Position numbers and translations under genes: made by a program. A stretch of 64,000 nt of DNA from NCBI GenBank assembly GCA_010015655.1, contig ML976761.1, positions 1 through 64,000 on the forward strand. The letters are read 5' to 3'. Numbering within the stretch: the first letter of the stretch is position 1; each line of letters starts with the position of its first letter. Below the pieces are notes generated by a model. The model worked only from the letters and a program-made list of their open reading frames with translations. It was not told the origin of the DNA and did no database searches. The DNA is from Bimuria novae-zelandiae CBS 107.79 (taxonomy: Eukaryota; Ascomycota; Dothideomycetes; Pleosporales; Didymosphaeriaceae). This document shows positions 22,362 through 32,629 of the stretch, piece after piece.

Positions 22362-24826
22362 TCACACGATCTCTGCCCATTGGTACAATGAGAACATACT
22401 CCGCATCGTCTGCTCGTTATCCATCGCTCTGACCAACGCGTGGCTCACAAAGCATTCTCCAATGTTCTTGTACGTCCCATTACCGGTCGGTCGCAACAGT
22501 ATCGGTCCATCATGTGCTACCGGTCGAAATACGACGTCGCCCTTTTCCGGCTTGATGCAATCAGGGCAGACCCCAAGACCAAAGCCCGGCACAATGAAGA
22601 AGTTGAACGATTTGGTTCCGATCCATGCTTTGATCTCGTTCACCGACCCCCCTCGCCCCCCCCCCTCGGACATATTGGCACCGTAAGCGGTAGATCTTAG
22701 CCTGCCCCCCATGGATGCTGGCCATGTCTGGATATCGAATGCACCGGTAATAGCGTCCCACCAAGCGGAAGACGTATCGTCGCTATGCACACCGAACGTA
22801 AGTAAACCTTCCACCGATGTAGGATTCTCTGCATTTTGACCGGATGCTCGAAGGCCGAGCGTATCCTGTTCAGCCATCAATCTGACTATGAACTTTATAA
22901 GACGACCACCGAAGGCCCCTTCCTCGTCTATGGCTATAGTCCTATTCCCAAGAAACGTCATTGTATAAATAGGTTCGCTAAGGTCCGTACGGTAGTCAAA
23001 GAGCTCGTTCGTGGTCCCTTCGGCACTGCGGAAAACGAACCGGAAGTATTGGCTGAGAATTTCTCTGCCGTGACTCGCTAGTCGCAAAAAGTGTGCGAAA
23101 TTATCGTTGGAGCGCAGAAACGTAGGAGGACTCTCGGTGTGACTCGCTTGTGTAGGAAATGGAAACATATTTTGGTCGAACATTACATTGACCTCGCCGA
23201 CTTTCATGCCTCTGATACTGACCTTGCGGTTGCCAGAAAACTTGACGAGCCGACTGAACTCTTCATCTCCGAATGTTGGTCGTATACCCTTATGTTTTTC
23301 ATTGAGCCAGACGTGTGCTCCAATTGTGGCGTTGTCTGCGAGGGATCTACTACGCCAATCGGGGACCCAGCTGGGCAAATCTTGTGTTTCTGCGTTGAGT
23401 AGCGATTTATTGAACATAGAGCGTACAAAGATCTCATACGATGATTCACCATGGCCATGTGTTGATAGTACCGTGAGCTCTCGATGTGTAATGATCATGT
23501 ACCGAGCGGCTCTTGAGAAGACTTCCTCAGTGCCGAGGTTGTAGTCAGGGCGAAGGAGTTCTTTTTTCGGGCCATCACCCACGAAGCCCCAGAGAGCGAA
23601 GATCTTGTCCCTAGGGTCTGTCGCATTGAAGCCTGTGAACGGTATGAGAAGCCGGGGGGATAAATCTGGCGTAGGCACAGCGGGGTGGTCGACTTCCCGG
23701 ACTCGTAAAAGAGCTCTCGTCATATCCATTAGCAACATCTTGTTCACCATCACGCGATTGAATTGTGTCTCTGCGTATTCCCCTGGATTCCAATGTGCAC
23801 GTCCTCCTTTTTCGTCGGACCCAAATACCGCCGAGTATTCTGCTGTAGCCGACAAGGTGTGCCAGACTTTGGTGGCTATGAGAAAATTACTCAACGTGGT
23901 GGATGCGTCACCACTCAGGATCCGTGCTTTGCGCTGAAAGCAAGCTCCTGGAAGATCCAAGCCCGGGAGAAAAATGTCGACATCCCCGTGAGAATGAATT
24001 CGTAGATACTAGCCGGAGGATTCCCGTTCGGCTTGTCCGGTACGAACCACTCGGGAAGTGAAGCTTCTGCAGCCTCGAGCGCTTTGTTCCATGCGGGTAC
24101 TCGTTCGCCGTCAGGGCCCTGGAAGTACTGATCAGAACGTCTTTCCTCGGCGGGGACATCTGAATTGTAGCACCATTGGAACCAACGCTCCTCGTAATAT
24201 TCTCTCCCGAAAGCCGCCATTCTATCGACGACCTGAAATCTCACGCCATAGATATCCGAATCTGGCCCTAGCTAGGCGACGACTTCCTCTGCATTTTGAT
24301 AAATGGATGCCATCATAGCAACTTGGGATCCACGTTCATCGCTGTCTTTCTGATTGATACAGGCGGCATCGATCCATATTGTAAGCTTTTCTTCGCCGAT
24401 CAATCTCCACACGGCAGCCAGTGCGCTCTGTTGTAAGTGGTCGGCTGGGAAAGCCGAAATGTCGTCGCCAGGATTCGGGTCAAGGCTGAGTTTTCCGATC
24501 ATTTTCGGATCGTACATGGGAGTGCCATCGGACCACACGTAAGAAAGCGCTTTGTAAGGAAGATGCGATGGATTCAAAAGGCTCACAATAACCAGGCGGG
24601 TGAGCAGGGATTCTCGACCTCCATATACGTTCTTCTTTGCCTGTAAGAGACGAATCTCCTGCTTTTCAGGGTCCAGAGGTAAATTTCGGTATGGCGAAGA
24701 TGTTGATGTTTGCGGATCTGCTTCTGCGCTGTTTTCTGGTTCCATACTGGTAGGGTTGAGCGAAGGAGAGACCCGGGTTGGCGGGACCTCTTTTTGTTCG
24801 AGATGAAAGCTGATATTAACACTCAT
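22362..24826 (-). pseudogene. HET-domain (heterokaryon incompatibility) protein, disabled by a stop and a frameshift
   Basis: HET proteins act in fungal non-self recognition. The HET domain is clear: YKALSYVWSDGTP near the start, then LTIWIDAACINQKDSDERG, ASIYQNAEEVVA, and further on RAWIFQELAFSAK. Two lesions break it. First, an in-frame TAG at 24272-24274 falls exactly where the family has the Trp of VxxWLG; the frame continues with LGPDSD. Second, near 23930 the frame shifts: RAWIFQELAFSAK is in one frame and ARILSGDASTT in another, as from loss of one base. The remaining C-terminal frame (to 22362, ending AEIV) is open for about 520 codons. Both lesions would have to be sequencing errors for the gene to be functional, which is unlikely but possible. 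Confidence 0.85.
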
Positions 24827-25415
24827 TATTGCTGGAACTGCTGATTGAATACCGTTTGATGTTGAGCGATATTTCTTTCAGGGTTAAAGAAGACATGGAG
24901 AGGCGAGGCGCAGCTTCGCATCAGCCTCGGCGCCTCGTGCGAAAACCGGCGAAGCCAACTTTTAGAGGCCGCATTGTGAGACATGCCTGTCCTTAAGGTG
25001 ATATGAAAAGCCGGAATAGAGTTGGCGTTATATAAAGTTGTAGGGCTCTCGCGTGAAGCTGAAGAACTGCCTTGAGCGCGTATAGAGATATATTTACTAT
25101 AGTGCCCCTGTTCTCGTACGCGAGGCCCATTTCCGTGGTTTAGTATAAATCTATTGCAGCGAAAAGTCTTTATTATAGGACGTTGCTAAGTTTCTATCTA
25201 CCTAAACATCGCGGCCCGTACCAAACATCGTAGACGAGCTGGACCAAATACTAGCATGAGTCAAGCAGGAGTCAATGCCCCACAGGATACCCACTCAATT
25301 CTATGAGTAATAAATCGGCACCAGCGTGATGCTGAAGACTATGTAGTTGCATCGTCGCGAGACACCTCTTGTGTGAGCGACCTCTCCAGGAAGCGAACTC
25401 TGCTGCATCTCCTCA
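24827..25415. other. Intergenic region
   Basis: Upstream of the HET pseudogene. 25070-25200 is AT-rich. No coding frame or repeat could be supported. Confidence 0.4.
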
Positions 25416-25677
25416 TTCCATGGGCCTAAGCTTGGACTCGTGCAGCTTCGATAGCGGACGCAGAACAAGGTGTTGTCACAGGTCGCGCAGTAACTAGCTG
25501 ACAATGTCGCTGCGCTCTGCAACAGCGTCACTGATGTGCTGCTGCCACGCTGGGGCACTGTGCGCAAGCTGCACTGCGATGTTTGTTATAAACTTGCCCG
25601 CATGGCTGAAGAAGCTGGCCGACAGACGCTGCTTGTCGTGGTACCTACGCGCCACTCTCCAGGCGATTAGTCTAGGT
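25416..25677 (+). pseudogene. Unidentified coding relic
   Basis: On the plus strand one frame reads like a protein C-terminus. It runs from about 25440 and ends at a TAG just after PTRHSPGD (about 25666). It is interrupted upstream by stops, including a TAA shortly before LADNVAALC. The segment with HCDVCYKLARMAEEAGR looks protein-like, but I do not recognise the family. It could be chance; it is listed because the neighbours on both sides are decayed genes. Confidence 0.25.
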
Positions 25678-25829
25678 TTGAATATGTATTAGATTACTAA
25701 ATAATAAGTTAGATGCTTTTTAATCTCTAGACTGGAGGAACACGTTATAGCTTGCGACAAAGTACTCCAAATTTATATAAGTAGAAGTAGCTAGTTCTTA
25801 TAGGCAAAACATCACTGCCGATGGTCTGC

Positions 25830-26532
25830 TTACGAATTGGACCAACACGGCCATGAAATCCAGATCTCGTACCTTTACCGAATGCAGTGGAAATCAGAGA
25901 TCGATCGGACCAACTTTGGTGATCTACCAACGGATGCCCGGCTACGAGTCACCCGAGCCTCCTTTTCAAGCTATGCTTTAGGTAGCTTAATAGAATATGT
26001 GAAGGAGTAAAGTAAACTTCTACAGGCTGACATGGTCATCTTTGTTTTCCCTCTCTGGTGGTTCTCCTTCCCGGCAATCCTCAAGGGCTAGATTGATCGG
26101 GTCTTTACAAAAAACTTTGCATACGGCGTGAGCGAGCCCGGAAACAAGCGGCAGGATCTATATGGCGGATCACGTCTTGAAGGAAAGCGGGGAATGTTAG
26201 TTACAACAGTGGGAGGCAAGGAATCGAACTACTCCGCCCGCGGCATCCACGGCCCTATCGACGATGTTCTCTTCCCTATCAACCATGGTATGCTGCATTT
26301 TACAGGATTTGAGGTGCTACCTCCAGTCGTGGCGTACAACGCAGATCAACTAGACGAAGCGGGCTTTGACCGTCTAGCTACTGTAGTACGGGAGAGAATG
26401 CGTAGTCTAGACAGCACCGCACCTATTCCATTCTGGACTCGGAAGAGTGGCGACTACCTCATTCCGGAATTGACGTTGCGAGATGGCCTTGAGCGGGAGG
26501 GTGCTATTGGTTTTGCACTACATCGCGAATGA
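25830..26532 (+). pseudogene. NAD(P)H:quinone oxidoreductase-like (Flavodoxin_2 fold), disabled
   Basis: Relic of an FMN-dependent quinone reductase/modulator-of-drug-activity type enzyme. One frame can be followed from about 25830 (HGHEIQISYLYRMQWKSEI) through the fold landmarks FPLWWFSFPAILKG and SARGIHGPIDDVLFPINHG to the end GFALHRE at 26532. Two stops interrupt it: TAA at 26008-26010, where the family usually has Gln before the KLLxAD segment, and TAG at 26089-26091, exactly at the Trp of KGWIDRVF. Both can arise by C-to-T or G-to-A change. The first roughly 25 residues of the family (flavin phosphate-binding region) are not found. The last 134 codons are open and intact. Confidence 0.8.
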
Positions 26533-27210
26533 TTGCAGTAGGACTAGGTACATGGCTTGAATCAGCACGTACATTAATGGAATCTGTCGATAATCATAGT
26601 CGGCCAAACGATTTCTGTACTCTGAGGTGCAGGAGAGACGAGCTCAGCCTCTAAAAACACCACGAATTGTTGTCACATTGCCCACTGTAAAGCAACGACT
26701 TAAATTTGGTGAATATTCGTTGTGACTATTGATAGAGGGTAAGCCCAAAGGACAGAGAAGGAGAAGTAATTAGTATCTTTACCTTCACTGGGCAGACGAT
26801 AATGCTGTGGCCATGTTCGATCATAGCCACCGCGTTTGGTATTAATGTTACGGCACTAAATGCTAAAAGGCACTCAGACTCAAGAAAGCTAAAGACCCAG
26901 CCGAACGATTACGTCATTCGCACCACTCATAGCTCCGCACTCAACACCAAGCTTGAGCGCTCCATCGTGAAGTGGTCAACTTGAGCGCGACAGATATCTC
27001 GAGAAGTGAATTTCTTTGCGTCCCGCTTCGCGCGTTCCTATGTCACTGGCCCTTTCCTGACCCTGACCTATCTCGGCATGGTCCGAAAGTCACCTGCCCA
27101 ATGAGGTAACGATGCCCCAAGGAACGCGGGCGGGATAAGAGCAATCTTTCAATCTTCCCCGCGCTTTTCTTTGTCCATCCTCATTTGCAGCACCCGCGGT
27201 CGTTCGAACA
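26533..27210. other. Intergenic region
   Basis: Upstream region of the Asp-box protein gene. No convincing gene or repeat. CT-rich stretches close to the start codon (27140-27190) resemble fungal promoter/5' UTR pyrimidine tracts. Confidence 0.45.
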
Positions 27211-28332
27211 ATGCATTTTTCACTAGCATTGATACTGCCTCTCCTCTCGTTTTCGCGCAGTAGCCCTACAAATTATGGCGCCACCGAATGGCATACAAAA
27301 CCTATAACGAACGCAAATGGACTGGTCACATCCGGCTTTCGAGGCCTCTCTGTAGTGTCCGATCGCGTCATTTGGGTCTCTGGTACCAACAATTCTGTCT
27401 ATCGGACCATTAACGGCGGAGTCACTTGGGATGATCGCCCAATCGTGCACAGTGAAACATTCACCAACTCAACGGGTACATATCCCGTCGTACTTGACTT
27501 CCGCGACATCCAAGCTTTCAATACCCGTGTCGCCGTGGCAATGGCCGCGGGTGATGGCAGCCTAAACGAAACGAGCGTCTGGTATACTTCAGATGGAGGA
27601 AAGCACTGGCGCAAGTCGAGAACGCCACAGAACCCGATCTTTTACGACAGTCTGGCATGGGAGAATCAACACCATGGCCTGTTGATTCAAGATGCCGCTA
27701 ATGCAAGCACCGATAGCCTGGGGATACTCGAAACCCACGATGGCGGCAGATCTTGGAAACATGTTGCCACTACGGGACTTGAGGCTAAGGGTCAAGCAGC
27801 TTTTGCTGCAAGTGGTACATGCATCGCCTTTGCAGCCGGAAAATGGTACATCGTTGCGGGTGGCAGCCCTGATCCCTCACGCGTGTTTCGCAGCTTAAAC
27901 GGGCGTGATTGGGAAGCTGCAAACACCACCCTTGTAGGAGATCCGAACGTGGAGCTGGGCTATTCTGGATACGGTTATAATTCGGTCGCGTTCAAAGATT
28001 CTGCGGACGGCCTCGTTGTTGGTGGCAGTTTCAGCCCTGACGCGCCCACCAGTAACGACAATGCAGCGTATTCTCGAGACGGCGGACGGACTTGGAAACC
28101 GTCGAAATCTACGCTGTTATATCGATCTGGTGTGTCGTGGCTGCCAGGCAGAGGGGGACTCGCTGTGGCTGTTGGCCAGACTGGCACGAACCTGACGCGT
28201 AACGGGGGTGTTACGTGGGAGGCCTTGACGGATGAGGACCAGAAAGAGTACTTTGCTGTGCAGTGCATCAAAGGCAGCATTTGTTGGGCTTCGGGACGCC
28301 GAGGGGCGGTTGGCAGGATACATATTGCGTAG
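27211..28332 (+). CDS. Secreted beta-propeller protein with Asp-box (BNR) repeats, 373 aa
   Basis: Single exon. Residues 1-18 (MHFSLALILPLLSFSRSS) form a signal peptide, so the protein should be secreted. At least six Asp-box motifs (pattern S/N-x-D/N-G-G-x-x-W) are visible: INGGVTW (67-73), SDGGKHW (127-133), HDGGRSW (176-182), LNGRDW (229-234), RDGGRTW (289-295) and RNGGVTW (330-336). Their regular spacing indicates a beta-propeller of the sialidase/YCF48/HCF136-like kind. The arginine triad and Tyr/Glu pair of true sialidases are not evident, so I do not call it a sialidase. Similar proteins are common in bacteria, often labelled oxidoreductase or photosystem-assembly-like. Substrate unknown. 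Convergent with the GMC oxidoreductase gene only 121 bp away. Confidence 0.85.
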   Translation: MHFSLALILPLLSFSRSSPTNYGATEWHTKPITNANGLVTSGFRGLSVVSDRVIWVSGTNNSVYRTINGGVTWDDRPIVHSETFTNSTGTYPVVLDFRDIQAFNTRVAVAMAAGDGSLNETSVWYTSDGGKHWRKSRTPQNPIFYDSLAWENQHHGLLIQDAANASTDSLGILETHDGGRSWKHVATTGLEAKGQAAFAASGTCIAFAAGKWYIVAGGSPDPSRVFRSLNGRDWEAANTTLVGDPNVELGYSGYGYNSVAFKDSADGLVVGGSFSPDAPTSNDNAAYSRDGGRTWKPSKSTLLYRSGVSWLPGRGGLAVAVGQTGTNLTRNGGVTWEALTDEDQKEYFAVQCIKGSICWASGRRGAVGRIHIA

Positions 28333-28453
28333 CATCACCCGGATAGAAGCAGGCAGTGAACAGAACCTTCATGTCAGGCTTGGGAAGGCAGTTGTCCGCA
28401 TGTCATATTGATTCGATTCGAGGTACCTCTAGTATATCTACCCTATCAATATA

Positions 28454-30556
28454 CTAGATATCCCTTGCCATGCGCGACTTCGCCGGGGCCTGGAGCGCCA
28501 AGATCCTTTCGGCCGCACGCTCTGCAGCAATGATGATAGCTGCGGACGGATTGCCCGTGGTCATTCCTGGGAATATCGATGCGTCTACCACGAACAGATT
28601 ATCAGTGCCGTAGACCTTGGTATCGAGGTCAACGACAGCAGTGCCACCATTACGTCCGTCATCCGTGCCAATCTTGTTGGTACCGGTCCAGTGATTCGAA
28701 TTGCGCGAGGCCGGTATAGTGGGAATCTACGAGAAAATTAACATACGTCTAGTGTTGTTGTTTGAGCTGACTTACCGAGTTGACGAAAGCCGTCGTAGTC
28801 TGGCCGGCCGTAGGCTTGATCCAGGTCAAGCCTTGAACTTTGTCCAAGGCGGCTCGCATGGTGTCGATCCCTTGAATGACAGCTTCCTTGTCGGCTGCGT
28901 CCCTCAGGTAAGGAGCAGTGGCGACTTGGGTATTTAGCTGAGGAGTGACAGTCAGGCGACCCCGGGAAATAGCTCCGTTACCAAGATACTGCGTGATAGT
29001 CATGGCTGTCTTAGTGTTACCCTCAATGCGGGCCTGCCATTGGATGTGGCGGACGATTCCATCCGAGGGTGTATGTTGGGTCCACGCCTAAGAGCTGGTT
29101 ATTCGAGCTCGACTCATGAAAACGGAATGAGCTTACAATAGGACCCAAGTTTGGCGCCACTTGAGTCAGTATGCCTGTTCTAGTCTCTATGTGGCATTAG
29201 CTCAGAGAGAAACGCGGTTGGCTGGTCATCATACTGAGGTAGGCATCTCTATCAGCCGCCACCGGGTTGTTGTAGGCAGCATAAAAGTCGTAGAAAACAA
29301 TGTCAGGGTGTGAGATCTGGATGTCGGTCTGTACAGAGATACATCAGTTGGAGGCCTATCCGGTTATCACATTTGTACTTACACCGACGTGGTCATCGAG
29401 GTTGTAGCCGACTGGGAGGTTGATCCACTGATCTTGAGAAATCATGGTAGCTCCATCCGTCGAAGAGCTCTTCACTACATTCAGTTGATCATTTGGACCG
29501 ATGCCGCCTATCGCGATTAGCAGATTTTCCAGAATAGGGTGGTGGTTGACTCACTCCTGAATAGAAGCTTCGCAGAGCCCATGGTGCCAGCAGATACGAT
29601 GACACGGCCAGTACCTGGTGTGACATTGACGGTGCCAGACTTTCCAGATCCCGACCTGCACTCGAGCTCAACGCCAGTGATATGACCCTTCGTCCTTACT
29701 ACTCTCCTTGCATTGGTATTCGTCCACAAAGTGAACGTATCAGTGCGCGCGGCAGCGGTCTCCAAGTATGTTCTCAGAGGGCCTTGCCTCTCGGCATGTT
29801 CAATGAAGAACTCCGGGTGCCCGTAAGTAAAATTCTTCTCGCTTGGATGGTCATTCGGCTTGTGGAAGAACTTGAATCCTGCAGCATCAAGTCCTTTCGA
29901 TACGCGATCGAAGCCCTGCTGAAGGTAGAGCTTGCCGTCACTAGATGGTACGGTGGTCTATGAAGCTTGTTATTGGATACATCCCTTGTACCCGGATTGT
30001 AACATACGCCAGGTATCCGCTGGAAGACCTTGTCCGTAGGCTTCGCCATGTCGGTGGACTTCCACCCATCTGGAAAGTTTCTGTCCCAGTCGCCTGGATG
30101 AGGCTTCCACCAGAGCGCACTGTTGACTGCAATGCCACCACCCAAGACGCTAGTTCAAAAGTCAGGAACCATACTCCATAACTGTAATGGAGGTGAAACC
30201 ATTGGTTCGAGTACTTACCAGCCAGCCATGACTCCAGTATCCTCGCAGGTAACGCCGTTGCCATCAGCCCAGATCTGATTGAAAAGACCCGGCACGTCGA
30301 ATCGGGTCAGGTTCGTTCCTTGAAGCCACGACGGCTTCATTGTTCCATTCCATCGCCCACTAGACGGCGGGCCCTTTTCAACGAGCAGCACGGTTTTGCC
30401 TGCCTCAGTAAGTCGATCCGCAATGGGAATTCCTCCAGCTCCGGATCCGATGACGATATAATCGTAGGTCTTGCTCGTGTCAACTGCAGTGCATTGCGCT
30501 TGAGTTGATTGCAACAAAGATGCCGCTGCAGCGGCGAAAATAAAAACTCGCGCCAT
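28454..30556 (-). CDS. Secreted GMC oxidoreductase, cellobiose-dehydrogenase-flavodomain-like, 578 aa, seven introns
   Basis: FAD-dependent glucose-methanol-choline oxidoreductase most like the dehydrogenase domain of cellobiose dehydrogenase, without the cytochrome domain; probably extracellular sugar/oligosaccharide oxidation. Exons: 30219-30556, 30009-30149, 29555-29958, 29383-29507, 29235-29328, 29137-29186, 28776-29087 and 28454-28726; the introns are 47-69 nt, all GT-AG, and the joined frame is 579 codons. The signal peptide is about residues 1-20. The FAD-binding motif is VIGSGAGG (35-42) with VLLVEKG as the second glycine/acid element. Other landmarks are VLGGGIAVNSALWW and LLFRSGIGP. 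The C-terminal catalytic region has HWTGTNKIG (His) and TTGNPSA (Asn). All family blocks are present, so it should be functional. Confidence 0.9.
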
Positions 30557-31771
30557 AGTTTGATCTGGGTGAAAATGCAGATCTAACACAGTGGCTGGTA
30601 AAGATATAAGGCTCCTGCACCCCGGATTTTAAGCGACGGCTCCAGGTTTTTGGTGGGGTTGAGCCGATAGTCCGGTGACTGGAGCCGTGTAGATATTGCG
30701 TGCGGCATTTAGCCATGCGTGCATCCTAGCTGTTACGGCTATACAGTATCAGCTGAGCACGTGGGACATCCGCAATTGGTAATCAGCCACAGAATAGTAT
30801 GAGGCCAGTTTAAATAGAATGACGGACTTCATTTGACAGCCTCGCCTCCGCAAAATCAAGTACAGGTCTCGTGTCACTTAATCTAAGCAGACTAAACCAG
30901 AGAGTGGGATGCGTATGTCGAGGCTCATAGCACTTGCTACTGGATTGCACCCTTGGCCTCTATGTCTTCTCTGCTCGACAGATCTGGAATATGTCATTTT
31001 CCGGTTTCAAGCTCGGCATGGCGCTCATATGCGCCTGTAATCACCTACCTTGCTCGTATACATTGAGAGATAATCGCCTTACAACGAGGTACTATATGTG
31101 ATGCCTTTACCTTAAATCAGATGAAACGTTGCTTGCAATTTCTTTCATCGCAGGGTCAAGTACACTCTCGTGCTCTAGTTCGCACGGAAGCTCGAGACCT
31201 GAGAGTTGCTCCACCAAACAGCAATACAATAGCGCAAACAAATAAATTATCTCTCGAGTGGTACTGAGTAACTGCAGACACTTCAGCACCACACCAGAAG
31301 TCTTAGTAGTGTGTCTTACCCTGAGATAAGATATATGCGACCAACTTTAGCAGGGCTCATTGGTCATGTTCTCCTGTACTTTCAGTGAAGGGCTTATGCG
31401 TGCAGTCGAATTATTCGACGCTCAATAAAATGAAATGAGCGATGCGAAGGAGGTACGTGCATACTATTTCTGTCCGTGGTCGCTTCTGCTTCACCTGGAA
31501 GTCAGTGGAAGTGGCGAGCGTACCAACCTCCTCGCGACTACTATTTTTGTCCCTCGTTCACGCCTTACAACGCGGGCGTCCCACAGAGTTTAAAGAAAGT
31601 CCAGTACAAACCTAACGCGCAAACATAGCACATATCGCTACCCACCAGGAATTGTGTCTTAAATCACTTACCCCGCAGCCGCAATCTTCACGACCGCAGC
31701 AAACGGACTGTGGCTAATCGTTGGTGTTTGGTGTCTACACTCTGTTCTTGTCGCCACGTTATAACGACGAA
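30557..31771. other. Intergenic region, 1.2 kb
   Basis: Upstream of both the GMC gene (to the left) and the 2EXR-like gene (to the right), so it probably contains both promoters. A loosely repeated motif, tactatttctgtccg and tactatttttgtccc, occurs at about 31461 and 31536. No gene or RNA seen. Confidence 0.45.
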
Positions 31772-32581
31772 ATGGACGTCTGTAGCTTGAAGAGTCCCGC
31801 GGGTTCACCGCATGCGCACTCGCAGGAACGCTCAGACGAAGAGCGCCTGGCAATGTAAGTGAAATCCACATACTGTCTGGGATCATGAGCTGTACTCACA
31901 TATTATAGATCAGAACAGAACCAGTGCGATTCCCTCCTTTTGCGCCTGCCCGCGGAGCTGAGAATCCGAGTCTACGAACACGTCCTCGCTGATCAGACGG
32001 CTTGCTGTTTCTACTTCGAAGCTCATACAAGTCCTAATATCGTTACAAATAAGAAGAAGAAGAATGCGTTGGCAGTGCTGGCAACCTGTCGGCAAATCTA
32101 CACCGAGGCAAAGACCTTGCCTTTCGCCCTGAATACCTTCTGGTTCCAAGGATTTGTCGATCTCCACGATTGGATGATGGCTGCAAGAGTTAAGGAATAC
32201 TATATCTGGGACGATTCAGCCTCTTTGAACAACTCGATCTTTGGTGACGGACAGAAGACAGGCCGTTGGCATATAACTCTAAGGCTCCCTGTCAGCTCGG
32301 TGAAGAGGCTAGGCATTACTATCGATGGCTGCCAACTGCTCTGGTGGCAGCACAACCCGAAAGCCCTAAGTGTAGCCGAATATCTGCGAGACCTGCCCCA
32401 GCTGAGCTGCGTCCATCTTCGCGTCGCCAAATGCTGCTTTATTTGTGCATGTATGATGCGCTGGGATACTCGCACCCTTGGACCCGACAATGAGGACTGG
32501 AATGAACTTGTTGGAACTACAGTGAGCGCTGTCAAGAAAGTTGTGCCTCAAATTGAAGTCATCGTCGACATTGTTGGATGA
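31772..32581 (+). CDS. F-box/2EXR-like fungal protein, 251 aa, one intron
   Basis: Exons: 31772-31854 and 31909-32581; the intron 31855-31908 (54 nt) has a GTAAGT donor and TATAG acceptor, and splicing gives 252 codons. After a short Ser-rich leader the protein opens with LLLRLPAELRIRVYEHVLA. This is the helix found at the start of the many fungal F-box-like/2EXR proteins, followed by ALAVLATCRQIYTEAKTLPFALNTFWF, which is typical of that group. The rest is alpha/beta with no other motif. Such proteins are usually uncharacterised; a link to ubiquitin ligases is possible but unproven. Its stop codon lies 47 bp from transposon A, the boundary of the RIP-mutated zone, yet its frame is intact. Confidence 0.8.
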
Positions 32582-32629
32582 GTGTGAGCGTGGACCCGTG
32601 GCAGCAACGATTTACGTGCGTCGAGCTTA

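Noticed and set aside
23900..23960. An intron to explain the frame change in the HET gene
   Set aside because: The two frames abut within a few bases of the same conserved block, leaving no room for an intron.
27211..28332. Sialidase call for the Asp-box protein
   Set aside because: Asp-boxes alone do not make a sialidase; the arginine triad and Tyr/Glu pair are not evident.
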